DNA of 64,000 nucleotides from Paenibacillus sp. J45TS6 (GTDB lineage Bacteria; Bacillota; Bacilli; Paenibacillales; Paenibacillaceae): assembly GCF_018403285.1 (NCBI RefSeq), contig NZ_BOSJ01000012.1:62001-126000 (forward strand). The letters run 5' to 3'. The notes beneath the pieces were generated by a model. It made no database searches and had not been told where the DNA came from. It saw only the letters and a list, made by a program, of their open reading frames with translations. Each line of letters begins with the position of its first letter. The first letter of the stretch is position 1. The position numbers were made by a program, and so were the translations under genes. This document shows, piece by piece, positions 1-9,367 of this stretch.

Positions 1-553
1 GCAATCCGATTAATAATGAAAACGCAGCAGTAGCAATCGGTACAAAACGCTTACCTGCAAAGAATCCCAAATACGACGGAAGTTCAATTTTGAAAAACCT
101 ATTGTACATCGCCGCCGCCAAGATCCCGATGATAATACCGCCAAATACCCCAGTCTGTAAGGTAGGAATACCTAGTACATTAGCATAAGCAGCACCTTGT
201 TGTGATAATACATACTCGTTTACACCCAGTACTGTTCCCATCGTTACATTCATGATGAGATAACCAATAATTGCTGCGAGCCCGGCAACCCCGTCTCCTC
301 CAGCAAGGCCTACTGCAACCCCAACGGCAAACAGTAAGGATAAGTTATCAAATACGATTTGCCCTGAGTTCATAAGAACATTGGCAATCACCTGTACCCA
401 GTGTGCTTCAAGGACAGGTACGTATTGCAGAAAGTCTGGATTGACTAACAAGTTACCAATCCCTAGAAGTAAACCGGCTGCCGGCAAGATCGCTACCGGA
501 AGCATGACCGCTTTACCGACACGCTGCAACACGCCGAAAAGCTTTTTGAACAT
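1..553 (-). CDS. ptsG: PTS glucose transporter EIIC (5' part, runs off the window)
   Basis: The N-terminal 184 residues of a glucose-family PTS permease are visible; the rest lies beyond base 1. Translation begins [20 protein letters not shown] and continues through hydrophobic segments with [12 protein letters not shown], typical of the EIIC domain that imports and phosphorylates glucose at the membrane. The ATG at 553-551 has an AAGGAG site about 8 bases upstream. The gene lies downstream of glcT on the same strand, and its leader carries a GlcT-type RNA antiterminator and a terminator. That arrangement matches ptsG of Bacillus subtilis and argues for glucose rather than another sugar. Substrate is inferred from family and context. 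Confidence 0.9.
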   Translation of the reverse strand, partial: MFKKLFGVLQRVGKAVMLPVAILPAAGLLLGIGNLLVNPDFLQYVPVLEAHWVQVIANVLMNSGQIVFDNLSLLFAVGVAVGLAGGDGVAGLAAIIGYLIMNVTMGTVLGVNEYVLSQQGAAYANVLGIPTLQTGVFGGIIIGILAAAMYNRFFKIELPSYLGFFAGKRFVPIATAAFSLLIGL

Positions 554-600
554 TTTCGTCACTCCTTCTGTAAAATCCACATAGTGTTAATTGAAAACGC

Positions 601-695
601 AAAAAAAGCATGAGTTAATAGAGTATTCTTGTTCGACCTATGGGTTATCTTGCCCCAATATGGTCTTCATCAATCATACTTTTCTCAACTCATGC
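601..695 (-). terminator. Intrinsic terminator in the ptsG leader
   Basis: On the minus strand CTCAACTCATGC-type arms (684-695 and 608-618) can pair as GCATGAGTT/AACTCATGC and are followed by a run of seven T. It lies between the RAT element and the ptsG start, so it would stop transcription unless GlcT binds. Confidence 0.8.
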
Positions 696-716
696 CTGAT
701 CGTATCAGTAACACGT
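686..716 (-). promoter_or_regulatory. RAT (ribonucleic antiterminator) for GlcT
   Basis: The minus strand reads ACGTGTTACTGATACGATCA followed by GGCATGAGTTG, very close to the known ptsG RAT of Bacillus subtilis. Its 3' part overlaps the 5' arm of the downstream terminator, so binding of unphosphorylated GlcT would prevent the terminator from forming. Confidence 0.85.
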
Positions 717-751
717 TGTAAGTATTAAGTTGTAAGCTTGTCAAGGACTAC

Positions 752-780
752 ATAATAGCACCATCTAAAAAAGAGTGCAA
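752..780 (-). promoter_or_regulatory. Candidate ptsG promoter
   Basis: Minus strand: TTGCAC, 17 bases, then TATTAT preceded by TGC (extended -10). The predicted start near 745 would include the whole RAT. The -35 is weak (3 of 6). Confidence 0.45.
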
Positions 781-799
781 GCCTTTACAACAAAAAAAT

Positions 800-1654
800 T
801 CATTTTTTTAATTCTTGCTCTTTTTTTTGTGACAATCGTTGCAAGTGTAACGCGAGATAGCTGACTTCTGCTCCATACACCGCGAGCTTCATTCGTTTTT
901 CCATAACTTTGGTTAACGTCCATGAAAGGGAGTACATTTCTGGATATTCTTTACTTAGAAGAGAATCCAGTTTTTGAACCTCAGCCACTTCTTCTCCGCG
1001 CTTAATTCGTTCAATTGCAAACCGTAAATGTGTAACAAGCCTTGAATAATCTAAGGATTGCCGAGGGATTTGATAATCAAGTTTATCTTCCACGATAGCT
1101 ACAAGATCGGCAATTAATTTAGAATGTTGCTGCACTTCGCTTAGGTTCTGATTCGTCATTGCACTGTAGATATGGAGAGCGACGAATCCTATTTCTTCTT
1201 CTCCTAAATCTACACCAAGCCGTTCCTTGATCAAATTTATGGCATAAGATGCTAAACGGTATTCCATAGGATAAATTTCCTTCGTCTCATACAAAAAAGG
1301 ATTGTGTAATACAATACCTTGTTCCATCCGTTTCAGTGCAAATGCAATATGATCCGTTAGAGCAATATGAATATGTTCATTTAACTTCACATTACTCTCA
1401 CTTGTTATATATAAAATAATATCATTTATTGTCTCTATTAGTTTTTCACTCACTCGCGGAATGAGTTGTTTGTACTGCTCTTGTTCTTCCTGATTGGTTA
1501 AGATAAACATCTTCTCTACCGTTTGAAGCGGGATGATATCTCCGGACTTGCGATGAAAACCAATCCCCTTACCGATAACAACAACTTCCTCGTGTTCTGG
1601 ATGGGTTCCAATAATAACGTTATTGTTCAGTACTTTTGCCACTTTCAGGTTCAC
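800..1654 (-). CDS. glcT: Transcription antiterminator GlcT (BglG/SacY family)
   Basis: This 284-residue protein has an N-terminal RNA-binding CAT domain (about 1-60) followed by two PTS regulation domains (about 65-170 and 175-280). Candidate phosphorylatable histidines sit at 102 and 161 in PRD1 and 209 and 270 in PRD2. In the family, EII-dependent phosphorylation of PRD1 switches the dimer off, while the glucose-free state of the permease keeps it inactive. It lies directly upstream of ptsG, whose leader holds the matching RAT, so autogenous control of glucose uptake is the likely job. The start is GTG at 1654 with an AGAGGTG site 5 bases upstream. No convincing terminator separates it from the ptsG promoter region. 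Confidence 0.93.
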   Translation of the reverse strand: MNLKVAKVLNNNVIIGTHPEHEEVVVIGKGIGFHRKSGDIIPLQTVEKMFILTNQEEQEQYKQLIPRVSEKLIETINDIILYITSESNVKLNEHIHIALTDHIAFALKRMEQGIVLHNPFLYETKEIYPMEYRLASYAINLIKERLGVDLGEEEIGFVALHIYSAMTNQNLSEVQQHSKLIADLVAIVEDKLDYQIPRQSLDYSRLVTHLRFAIERIKRGEEVAEVQKLDSLLSKEYPEMYSLSWTLTKVMEKRMKLAVYGAEVSYLALHLQRLSQKKEQELKK

Positions 1655-1668
1655 TTTTGCACCTCTTT

Positions 1669-1744
1669 TGCCTCATAATTCTTGTAACATTCGCACAGTA
1701 GATTCAGATAAGGCATACTGCTAAAAGTAACAAATTATGAGGCA
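1669..1744. repeat. Spaced inverted repeat in the glcT upstream region
   Basis: TGCCTCATAATT at 1669-1680 is repeated exactly as its reverse complement at 1733-1744, with partial extension into TTGT(A)AC on both arms. The 52-base spacer sits between the floT stop and the glcT ribosome site. The repeat is seen directly; a regulatory role is only a guess. Confidence 0.7.
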
Positions 1745-1794
1745 GAGGTCAAATGTAGATCATTGTAAACAAAACGAATTAAATAGGTAATTCC

Positions 1795-3318
1795 TTAGAT
1801 TGAATCTTTGGTCGCTGCAACTTCAGCAGGAATGTTGATTTTTTCTATTGCTGCCGGCTCTTTACTTCCTTTTTTGGTTAAGCCTTGAATTAGCTGTTCT
1901 ACGTCAATGCCAGATACACTCTTAAGCATTTCCGGCGCGGTCGCCATAAGTTCTGTTACATAATTACTTACGCGTGTAGCACCCTCGCCTTTCCCCGTAT
2001 CCACAACTGTTAATTTATCAATGGAAGAGATTGGTTCTGCAATCTTACCTGCAAGTTCAGGCAGCATTTTCACGATAATATCGAGTACCGCTGCTTCTCC
2101 AAATTTCTGGAAGGCTTCGGCCAATTTTTCTTTTGCTTCGGCTTCAGCTAAACCGCGCAGACGAATAACTTCTGCATCTGCTGTACCTTTTGCGAGTTCT
2201 GCATCCGCCATCGCTTGACCTTCGAGCCTTTTTTGCTCTGAAGTAGCTTTTGCCTGCGTTTCGATCGAATACTGAAGTGCATCTGCTTCACGCATTCTTT
2301 TCGCTTTATCTGCTTCTGCTGCCTGTTCAACCGCATAGCGGTCGGCTTCTGCCTTTTTCTTCACTTCTGCATCGTATTGTTTCTCACGAACCATAATTTC
2401 TTTTGCTTGCAAATCAATTTCACGTTCTTTACGTACGAGTTCAACTTTCATTTGTTCTTCAACCATCGTCTGTTTCGCACGGGCTTCTTGGATATGATAA
2501 GCCTGATCCGCTTCCGCTTTTGCTGTATCTTGATCTTTCTTAAAGGAAGCTACTTTCAATTCTTTTTCTTTAGCAGCTTCTGCAATGTTCGTATCTCTTA
2601 AAAGTTCTGCTTTTTGTCCCTGCTCTTCTGCATTTGCTTTTTGAATTCTTGCATCCCGCACTGCTTCTGCTTCGGCAATTTCGGCATCCCTTTTTACCAT
2701 AGCGATACGCGGTTTACCAAGCGCATCCAAATAGCCATGTTTGTCACGTACATCTTTAATTGTAAAGGATACAATACTAAGCCCCATTTTTTTGAGGTCT
2801 CTAGCCGCTACCCCTTGCACTTCTTGAGCAAAACGATCCCGGTTACGGTACACTTCTTCTACGGTCATGGTACCGAGAATGGCACGCAGATGTCCTTCAA
2901 GCACTTCCTGTGCCTCACCTCTTAGGGACTCCACTGGTTTCCCGATGAACTGCTCTGCTGCAGTGGCTACGTCTTCGACTGAACTTCCTACTTTAATAAT
3001 AGCTACACCATCCGCAATAACAGGAACTCCTTGCTCTGTATATACTTCTGGAGTCATTACATCAAGCTTGTGAGATAATAAAGAGATAAATTCGGATTGC
3101 TGGAATACCGGCCATATAAACGTACCGCCACCTCGAACAATTTTTATTTTCCGTCCGCTGTCATCATCTGAGATGTGTTTATTCCCTAAGAAAGAACCTG
3201 TTACGATCATGGCCTCATCCGGCCCAACTGTTTTGTACCTCGCCCAAAAAGCGATACCTAATACAAGAATCACACCTACAACAATAGCAGGAACTACGAA
3301 CACATCTGGCATACTCAT
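1795..3318 (-). CDS. floT: Flotillin-like scaffold protein
   Basis: The 507-residue protein has one N-terminal membrane segment (about residues 6-26), an SPFH/band-7 domain (about 30-200), and a long Glu/Ala-rich coiled coil (about 205-390) with repeated EAEA-type blocks, the hallmark of flotillins. Length matches Bacillus subtilis FloT (YuaG). The family forms oligomeric scaffolds in membrane microdomains and affects fluidity, secretion and signalling. The gene follows yuaF by 22 bases and the pair should be one transcript from the SigW-type promoter upstream of yuaF. No yuaI-like third gene follows. Confidence 0.93.
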   Translation of the reverse strand: MSMPDVFVVPAIVVGVILVLGIAFWARYKTVGPDEAMIVTGSFLGNKHISDDDSGRKIKIVRGGGTFIWPVFQQSEFISLLSHKLDVMTPEVYTEQGVPVIADGVAIIKVGSSVEDVATAAEQFIGKPVESLRGEAQEVLEGHLRAILGTMTVEEVYRNRDRFAQEVQGVAARDLKKMGLSIVSFTIKDVRDKHGYLDALGKPRIAMVKRDAEIAEAEAVRDARIQKANAEEQGQKAELLRDTNIAEAAKEKELKVASFKKDQDTAKAEADQAYHIQEARAKQTMVEEQMKVELVRKEREIDLQAKEIMVREKQYDAEVKKKAEADRYAVEQAAEADKAKRMREADALQYSIETQAKATSEQKRLEGQAMADAELAKGTADAEVIRLRGLAEAEAKEKLAEAFQKFGEAAVLDIIVKMLPELAGKIAEPISSIDKLTVVDTGKGEGATRVSNYVTELMATAPEMLKSVSGIDVEQLIQGLTKKGSKEPAAIEKINIPAEVAATKDSI

Positions 3319-3340
3319 CTCTCCCTATTCATAATCAATT

Positions 3341-3859
3341 TTAATAATCCAGTTCAGCCACTTGAAGAACTCCATCAGCGACTTCGACAACAACGACTTG
3401 GGTTCCGGCAAGAATAGGTTTGGCTTCAAAACTAGTTGCGGTATGTACCGTATTTCCGCTTACCAGCTTAATCATGACCTCTCCATACCCTTTCTCTGGA
3501 ACAGGAATTGTAATTTCACCGATCTTGCCTGTCAGCTCTTTAAGGGAAAAGCCTGTGGACATCTCACTATTCCGTGCTGGCTTTATATAGGCGAAAAACA
3601 CAAGTACGCCGCCTAGCAGTCCAATGAGCAAAGAAAGGAAAAGATGGCCTGCCGTATCAAGCTCTGTGTACTTTGAGAGCATGATTCCCGCTCCACCAAA
3701 GATCGTAATCACACTTGCAATGACCGTTGTATTCAAAAAATCAAAACCCGGAAATTCAGCAATACCTTCAAACAAGCCATCCAGCAAATCCCCAAATAAA
3801 ACGCCGATTACTGCGAAAAGCGCTCCTCCAATTAGACAAGACCAGTATAAAGTTTCCAT
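3341..3859 (-). CDS. yuaF: NfeD-family membrane protein, flotillin partner
   Basis: A 172-residue protein with about three hydrophobic segments in its first 110 residues and a C-terminal OB-fold-like beta domain, as in YuaF/NfeD proteins that are encoded beside flotillins. The chosen start is the ATG at 3859, beginning METLYWS, because it has an AGGGGGTGG site 4 bases upstream. A longer reading from 3925 would begin upstream of the SigW-type promoter and cannot be on that transcript. It probably works with FloT in membrane-stress adaptation; this follows from the family and the operon, not from a motif. Confidence 0.88.
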   Translation of the reverse strand: METLYWSCLIGGALFAVIGVLFGDLLDGLFEGIAEFPGFDFLNTTVIASVITIFGGAGIMLSKYTELDTAGHLFLSLLIGLLGGVLVFFAYIKPARNSEMSTGFSLKELTGKIGEITIPVPEKGYGEVMIKLVSGNTVHTATSFEAKPILAGTQVVVVEVADGVLQVAELDY

Positions 3860-3898
3860 GTTCCACCCCCTCTCGTCTCCTTTGCACATGTAAATTAA

Positions 3899-3924
3899 TA
3901 CGTATGGATTAGGAAAATGTTTCA
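3899..3924 (-). promoter_or_regulatory. SigW-type ECF promoter for yuaF-floT
   Basis: Minus strand TGAAAC, exactly 16 bases, then CGTA, an exact match to the SigW consensus. The start would fall near 3892, about 33 bases before the yuaF ATG. The homologous Bacillus subtilis operon is SigW-controlled. Confidence 0.88.
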
Positions 3925-3952
3925 ATAATTTGAAACTGCGGGAAAACGAATT

Positions 3953-3992
3953 AAAAAGCCCTTCGCAGAGTAAACACCTGCAAAGGGCTTTT
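3953..3992. terminator. Intrinsic terminator, probably bidirectional
   Basis: AAAAGCCCTTCGCAG and CTGCAAAGGGCTTTT form a strong hairpin with A/T tracts on both sides. It ends the alcohol dehydrogenase gene on the minus strand. Confidence 0.8.
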
Positions 3993-4022
3993 GGTTATAC
4001 CTAATATATATACAATTGCTAA

Positions 4023-5186
4023 TTACAATGAAGCTTTGTAGATCGCCACAACATCTTCACGTTGCAGTTTGTTAAAGTTACCGAATGGGCCGAATACCAT
4101 GGCTTTATCTGCCATTGTATCAATTTGGCTTTCGTCAATATCATAATCAGCTAAGCGGCTTGGCGCTCCAATGGAAGTCCAGAATGCACGAAGTGCGTCA
4201 ATTCCTTCAAGGGCAATTTGCTCATCGCTTTTCCCTTCTGGATTCACTTCAAATACATTGATTGCTAAGCGTTTGAATCGAGCTACATCCACATGAAGGT
4301 TATGTTTCATCCAGTTCGGGAACAAGATCGCAAGTCCACCGCCATGAGGAATATCATATACCGCAGATACCGCATGCTCGATGTTGTGGGTCGCCCAGTC
4401 TCCAGCAAGTCCCATACTTACCATACTGTTTAGAGCCATCGTACCACAGTATAGAATCGTTTCACGCAGTTCATAGTTTTCGAGATCATGGATCAGTTTT
4501 GGCGCAGCTTCCATCACCGTGCGAAGCAGCGTCTCACAGAATCCAAGTTGCACCGGAGTGTTCGGATCCAAATGGAAGTAATGCTCCAGTACATGAGACA
4601 TCATATCAACCATTCCATATACCGTTTGATCTAGAGGTACAGAGTACGTATGTTCCGGATCAAGAATAGAGAATACGGGGAAAACGAATGGACTTCCCCA
4701 GCCCAGTTTTTCCTGAGTATCCTGGTTCGTAATAACAGACCCGCTGTTCATTTCTGAACCGGTTGCAGCCATTGTCAGCACCGTTGCGAGTGGCAAAGCA
4801 TCTTGAGGCATTGCTGTGCGTTTGCAGAAATCCCACATATCTCCATCGTATTTTGCGCCTGCTGCGATGGCTTTTGAACAGTCAATTACACTGCCGCCGC
4901 CGACAGCAAGAATTAAGTCTATTCCTTTGCTTTTACAAATCTCTACTCCTTGATGAACAGTGGACAAGCGCGGATTTGGTTCCACGCCAGACAATTCATG
5001 TACTTCGGCCCCAATTTCGCTAAGAATGGAAAGGACCCGATCATAGAGACCGTTACGTTTTATACTTCCACCGCCATACACAAGCAGAACCTTTTTGCCG
5101 TATTTCGGTACTTCTGTTTTTAAAGATTCCAACTGTCCTTTTCCGAAAATTAGACGTGTTGGATTATAAAATTGAAATGATCTCAT
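4023..5186 (-). CDS. Iron-containing alcohol dehydrogenase (butanol dehydrogenase type)
   Basis: This 387-residue enzyme belongs to the Fe-ADH family; the same length is found in the YugJ/YugK and YqhD-type NAD(P)H-dependent aldehyde reductases. Visible motifs are GGGS near residue 40 and [14 protein letters not shown] (nucleotide binding), DMMSHVLEH, and [11 protein letters not shown] with IPHGGGLA, which carry the metal-binding Asp and His residues. It likely reduces aldehydes or butanal under oxygen limitation or detoxifies aldehydes. The start [10 protein letters not shown] at 5186 has a GGAGGCG site; a 30-residue upstream extension lacks one and overlaps the promoter. It stands alone between terminators. 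Confidence 0.88.
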   Translation of the reverse strand: MRSFQFYNPTRLIFGKGQLESLKTEVPKYGKKVLLVYGGGSIKRNGLYDRVLSILSEIGAEVHELSGVEPNPRLSTVHQGVEICKSKGIDLILAVGGGSVIDCSKAIAAGAKYDGDMWDFCKRTAMPQDALPLATVLTMAATGSEMNSGSVITNQDTQEKLGWGSPFVFPVFSILDPEHTYSVPLDQTVYGMVDMMSHVLEHYFHLDPNTPVQLGFCETLLRTVMEAAPKLIHDLENYELRETILYCGTMALNSMVSMGLAGDWATHNIEHAVSAVYDIPHGGGLAILFPNWMKHNLHVDVARFKRLAINVFEVNPEGKSDEQIALEGIDALRAFWTSIGAPSRLADYDIDESQIDTMADKAMVFGPFGNFNKLQREDVVAIYKASL

Positions 5187-5247
5187 TTTGAGAATCGCCT
5201 CCAGATTGGTTAGAAGAATAGCGCCTATATAGTAACGACGTTCTATC

Positions 5248-5276
5248 ATTATAAATGCCAAAGAATAGTAAAACAA
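5248..5276 (-). promoter_or_regulatory. Candidate SigA promoter for the alcohol dehydrogenase
   Basis: Minus strand TTGTTT, 17 bases, TATAAT. The -10 is perfect and the -35 weak. It lies about 60 bases upstream of the chosen start. Confidence 0.55.
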
Positions 5277-5341
5277 ATTTCATAGACTAGAATCAAATTC
5301 ATAATACCTTTAGTTGCTTTAACCAGGACGATATATAGATC

Positions 5342-5372
5342 AAAACACACCCCCGATTCGAAGGTGTGTTTT
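5342..5372 (-). terminator. Terminator of the galKET operon
   Basis: AAAACACACC and GGTGTGTTTT arms form a hairpin just beyond the galT stop, with T-rich flanks. Confidence 0.75.
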
Positions 5373-5376
5373 ATTG

Positions 5377-7002
5377 TTATTTTTGTTCTGTGAAACCAAC
5401 ATGTTGTACAAAACGGCGGAATGCAGCTTTACCTGCTTCATCTCGTTTAAATACACCGGCATGTTCAAGAATTTTCGCGAATTTGATACCTGCTTCTTCT
5501 TGAACTTTACCCACTGCTTCTTCCTTCGATAAGGAAGTTCCATATTTATCTGTAAGCTCTTCAATCCATGCTTTATGCTTATAGAGAGCAGATTGTTCAT
5601 TCGTTACGGTTTGTTGTCTAAGTTCTTGATCTCCTGCGAGCATGTCTGCGATGAGATCAAGTTCTTCTTTTAAACGACCTGGCAAAATAGCTAGTCCCAT
5701 AACTTCGATTAGGCCGATATTTTCTTTTTTGAGATGGTGCATTTCTGGATGAGGATGGAAGATTCCGTCTGGATACTCGCTGCTCGTACGGTTATTACGC
5801 AGTACTAAATCCATCTCATACTGTCCGTCTTCTGTACGGCGAACAATAGGAGTTACGGTGTTATGCGGTACCCGTTCTCCGCTTCCCTCTGTATGTGACA
5901 GGATATCAACTGCAGCATCACTGTATTCCTTCCACGCCTCGTAAATCTCATTTCCTGTTTCAAGAAGCGCATCCGGACTTTCGGACGTCAGACGAAGCAC
6001 GGACATTGGCCATTTCACAAGACTAAGCTTCACTTCTGGAGCTTTTTCACTCGTAAATACAGCTTCCTGTACGGCCTTCTGAATCGGGAATGTATGACGT
6101 CCTCCCTGGAAGTGATCGTGCGTAAGAATACTTCCGCCAACGATCGGAAGATCAGCATTGGATCCAATAAAATAATGCGGATACTGATCAACAAATCCAA
6201 GCAAACGGCGAAGAGTATCCTTAGTCAGTTTCATCGGTACGTGATCATGATGGAACACGATGCAGTGTTCGTTATAATACACATACGGGGAGTACTGAAA
6301 CAACCATTTTTCTTCATTTATAGTTAGCGGAATCGTTCTTAGATTCTGACGAGCTGGATGGTTAATCCGGCCCCGATATCCTACATTCTCCCGGCATAAC
6401 TGACATTTTGGATATACAGGAGGCGGCAAAAGTTTTGCCATTGCAATCTCTTTCGGACTTTTTTCCGGCTTGGATAGATTGATTGTAATCTCCATATCGC
6501 CATACTCTGTAGACTGTTTCCAGTATACATTCTTCTTAACTCGTTCCATCCGAATATAGTTGGAGTCTATGGACAGTTGGTAGAAACGGTCCGTAGCTGC
6601 CTGAATTCCTGATTTCGACTCATTCTCGCGGAACTCCCGAATCACCTCAGATGGACGGGCCATAAGAAGACCCATAATCTGAGCATCAAGCAAATCACGA
6701 TACGTATCCGTATTCTCTGCGATCAGTCCAATCTGAGCACCATAATCAATTAGAATATCGAGAACAGGCTGCGGTCCGGAAAGTTCGGACTCATCTACCT
6801 CCCCTGCAAAAGGCTCATCGAATTGAAACAAGCTCAGCAGCTGATTACGGCTGTAGTCTACATCTGCATCTTCAATGAGTGTGTGTCTATGAGCAAACAA
6901 TACCAGCCTTTCAATGGCATGAAGCGCTTCTTCTGCAGCTGGTAAGGACTGTGAAATTTCTGGAGTTGTTTCTGCACCGGCGTTCATATTCATTTCAGAC
7001 AT
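5377..7002 (-). CDS. galT: UDP-glucose--hexose-1-phosphate uridylyltransferase (GalT2 family)
   Basis: A 541-residue protein of the Firmicutes-type GalT family, which is longer than the E. coli HIT-type enzyme. It swaps UMP between UDP-glucose and galactose-1-phosphate in the Leloir pathway. Recognisable stretches include HPARQNLRTIPL, the conserved GGSILTHDHFQGG and VPHNTVTPIVR. The ATG at 7002 (MSEMNMNAG) follows the galE stop by 4 bases and has AGGAGAG inside the end of galE, so translation is likely coupled. It is the last gene of galK-galE-galT and is followed by a terminator. Confidence 0.92.
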   Translation of the reverse strand: MSEMNMNAGAETTPEISQSLPAAEEALHAIERLVLFAHRHTLIEDADVDYSRNQLLSLFQFDEPFAGEVDESELSGPQPVLDILIDYGAQIGLIAENTDTYRDLLDAQIMGLLMARPSEVIREFRENESKSGIQAATDRFYQLSIDSNYIRMERVKKNVYWKQSTEYGDMEITINLSKPEKSPKEIAMAKLLPPPVYPKCQLCRENVGYRGRINHPARQNLRTIPLTINEEKWLFQYSPYVYYNEHCIVFHHDHVPMKLTKDTLRRLLGFVDQYPHYFIGSNADLPIVGGSILTHDHFQGGRHTFPIQKAVQEAVFTSEKAPEVKLSLVKWPMSVLRLTSESPDALLETGNEIYEAWKEYSDAAVDILSHTEGSGERVPHNTVTPIVRRTEDGQYEMDLVLRNNRTSSEYPDGIFHPHPEMHHLKKENIGLIEVMGLAILPGRLKEELDLIADMLAGDQELRQQTVTNEQSALYKHKAWIEELTDKYGTSLSKEEAVGKVQEEAGIKFAKILEHAGVFKRDEAGKAAFRRFVQHVGFTEQK

Positions 7003-7006
7003 TAGT

Positions 7007-8008
7007 TTACTCTCCTTTGTTGTTCGTACTATAACCTTCTGGATGAGATTGATGCCAGCCCCATGCACTCGCAATTACATCTTCCAGATTTGTATACTTC
7101 GGTTCCCAACCAAGAACAGAGCGAGCTTTTGCGGAAGAAGCTACAAGAACTGCCGGGTCTCCTGCTCTGCGTGGTTCCATGACAACTGGGATTTCAAGAC
7201 CGGTCACTTTTTTCGCAGTTTCGATCACTTGTTTTACACTGAATCCTGTGCCATTTCCTAAGTTAAATACATTGCTTTCTTCGCCTTTGCGAAGATAATC
7301 TACAGCCCGTAAATGCGCATCTGCCAGATCGCTCACATGGATGTAGTCACGAATACAAGTACCGTCTTCTGTCGCATAATCATCACCAAAAATAGCGATT
7401 TGTTTGCGCTGTCCAAGTGCAGTTTGCAGTACCAATGGGATCAGATGGCTTTCCGGTTGATGATCTTCCCCAATTTTTCCGTCCTTATGAGCACCTGCTG
7501 CATTAAAGTAACGAAGGGATACATACTTAATGCCGAGTACTTTATCAAACCAAGACATCATGCGTTCCATCATGAGCTTCGTCTCACCATATACATTTGT
7601 AGGTTCGGTACGATCTGTTTCTTCAATCGGTACTTTTTCCGGCTCGCCGTAGGTAGCAGCGGTGGAAGAGAATACAATTTTGCTAACCCCTGCATTATTC
7701 ATTGCTTCCAGAAGAGTTAACGTACCAAATACGTTATTGTCATAATATTTCGCCGGATTCTGCATGCTTTCACCAACCAGTGAATTCGCTGCAAAATGGA
7801 TGACAGCTTCAATCTTATTCTCGGCAAACACTTGATCCAAAAATGCTTTGTCTCGCAAGTCGCCTTCATAAAAAGCTCCGCCAAGTACCGCTTCACGGTG
7901 CCCTGTCTGTAAGTTATCCACTACAACTACTTCTTCTCCGCGTTCAAGGAGTGCCGCTACCGTATGAGATCCAATATATCCTGCTCCACCTGTAACTAAA
8001 ATCGCCAT
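7007..8008 (-). CDS. galE: UDP-glucose 4-epimerase
   Basis: The 333-residue protein is an extended short-chain dehydrogenase with the NAD-binding [10 protein letters not shown] at its N-terminus, the catalytic Ser/Thr region [10 protein letters not shown] and the YGETK (YxxxK) pair. It interconverts UDP-galactose and UDP-glucose. It starts 3 bases after the galK stop; the GGGGAGGAA ribosome site is formed by the last codons of galK, so expression is coupled. Confidence 0.95.
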   Translation of the reverse strand: MAILVTGGAGYIGSHTVAALLERGEEVVVVDNLQTGHREAVLGGAFYEGDLRDKAFLDQVFAENKIEAVIHFAANSLVGESMQNPAKYYDNNVFGTLTLLEAMNNAGVSKIVFSSTAATYGEPEKVPIEETDRTEPTNVYGETKLMMERMMSWFDKVLGIKYVSLRYFNAAGAHKDGKIGEDHQPESHLIPLVLQTALGQRKQIAIFGDDYATEDGTCIRDYIHVSDLADAHLRAVDYLRKGEESNVFNLGNGTGFSVKQVIETAKKVTGLEIPVVMEPRRAGDPAVLVASSAKARSVLGWEPKYTNLEDVIASAWGWHQSHPEGYSTNNKGE

Positions 8009-8011
8009 TTT

Positions 8012-9190
8012 TTATTCCTCCCCATCCCATTCTTTAACTCCATCGCCAACACCGCATACGTAGAATTCGCCTTCAAGACCTGTACGCTCTTTATAGGCAG
8101 TTCCTACTTCTTTAACAAAACGTTCTACATCATCTTCATGTACAAGAGATACCGTACATCCGCCAAATCCTGCACCTGTCATTCTAGCACCGAGAGTCCC
8201 CGGAATTTTCCGTGCTTCTTCTACCATGACGTCGAGTTCTGTACAGCTTACTTCATACAGGTCGCGAAGCGAGTCATGAGAAGCATTCATCAGCTGACCG
8301 AATGTCGTAAGGTCGTTTGCGCTTAGCGCTTCAACAGAAGCCAGTACACGCGCATTTTCTTCTACAACGTGTCTAGTCCGGTTCTTCAGTACTTGTTCTC
8401 CGAGATGTACTTCGAGCTGCTCATATTGTTCTGGCTTCAGCTCAGCAAGATACTCGAGTGACGGAACATGTTCTTTCAGAATCGAGAGAGAACGGTCACA
8501 TTGCTCGCGGCGTTCGTTATATGCGGAATCTACCAATCCCCGGCGTTTGTTCGTGTTACCGATAATGAGTTTGTAAGATCCCGTTTGGAAAGGAACATGT
8601 TTGTATTCCAGCGTATCGCACATGAGCAAAATTGCGTGATCCTTCGCTCCGTTTGCAACCGCGAACTGGTCCATAATACCGCTGTTTACGCCAACATACT
8701 GATTCTCTGCACGCTGAGAAAGAAGGGAAAGTTCTACCGTATCGATCTTACCGCCTTCCATCGTTAGCAGTGCAAATCCAGTAAGAACTTCTAGCGAAGC
8801 GGAAGAAGACAATCCTGCTCCATTTGGAATTTCGCCGTGGAATAACAGATCATATCCTCTGGTTACAGGAGTTCCTGCTTTTTTCAGTTCAACCATGACA
8901 CCTACTGGATAATCGATCCACTCATCTGTCTTGGATGCACCAATTTCTCCTACCTTAACAGTTGCTGTATAAGGAATATTGGTAGAGAAGAAGTGAATCT
9001 CATCATCTTCACGCTCGCGAATGAGCAAAGTTGTACCAAATTCAAGTGCTGCTGGCAGTACATAACCGCCGTTATAATCAATATGTTCACCGATCAGATT
9101 TACACGTCCCGGAGCATAAAATACACGAATGTCAGAAGAGCTGTTACCGTACTGGTTAATAAAAGAAGCTGTAAGATTTTGCACGTTCAC
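8012..9190 (-). CDS. galK: Galactokinase
   Basis: This 392-residue GHMP kinase phosphorylates galactose. It has the galactokinase signature GRVNLIGEHIDYNGGYVLP near residue 30, the phosphate loop PNGAGLSSSASLEV near 125 and the C-terminal MTGAGFGGC. Translation starts at GTG 9190 with AAGAGGTGAT upstream. It is the first gene of galKET and is divergent from an AraC-type regulator, with a candidate promoter and cre-like site in the 220-base gap. Confidence 0.95.
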   Translation of the reverse strand: MNVQNLTASFINQYGNSSSDIRVFYAPGRVNLIGEHIDYNGGYVLPAALEFGTTLLIREREDDEIHFFSTNIPYTATVKVGEIGASKTDEWIDYPVGVMVELKKAGTPVTRGYDLLFHGEIPNGAGLSSSASLEVLTGFALLTMEGGKIDTVELSLLSQRAENQYVGVNSGIMDQFAVANGAKDHAILLMCDTLEYKHVPFQTGSYKLIIGNTNKRRGLVDSAYNERREQCDRSLSILKEHVPSLEYLAELKPEQYEQLEVHLGEQVLKNRTRHVVEENARVLASVEALSANDLTTFGQLMNASHDSLRDLYEVSCTELDVMVEEARKIPGTLGARMTGAGFGGCTVSLVHEDDVERFVKEVGTAYKERTGLEGEFYVCGVGDGVKEWDGEE

Positions 9191-9233
9191 GGGTATATCA
9201 CCTCTTGTATAAGTTGTTTTGATTTATAGGTTC

Positions 9234-9262
9234 AGTATACTTGAAAGCGTTACACATGGTAA
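9234..9262 (-). promoter_or_regulatory. Candidate galK promoter overlapping a cre-like site
   Basis: Minus strand TTACCA, 17 bases, TATACT. The spacer (9241-9256) contains TTGAAAGCGTTACACA on the plus strand, which keeps the TGAAAGCG half of a CcpA box but has an imperfect second half. Repression by CcpA at this place would fit galactose genes. Confidence 0.45.
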
Positions 9263-9358
9263 TGTAGTGATGTGTTTTATATATGGACAAATGTGACCTT
9301 CAAATAAAAATTTGTATGGAAAACATTGGTATTTAGGGCGTGTTCACCCTGTTTTTTA

Positions 9359-9367
9359 TGGTATAAT
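9359..9367 (+). promoter_or_regulatory. Candidate promoter of the AraC-type regulator
   Basis: Extended -10 element TGGTATAAT (a perfect TATAAT) about 47 bases upstream of the start codon; no good -35 is present at 16-18 bases. Confidence 0.5.

Noticed and set aside
3860-3925. Longer start for yuaF
   Set aside because: It lies upstream of the SigW-type promoter and has no ribosome site.
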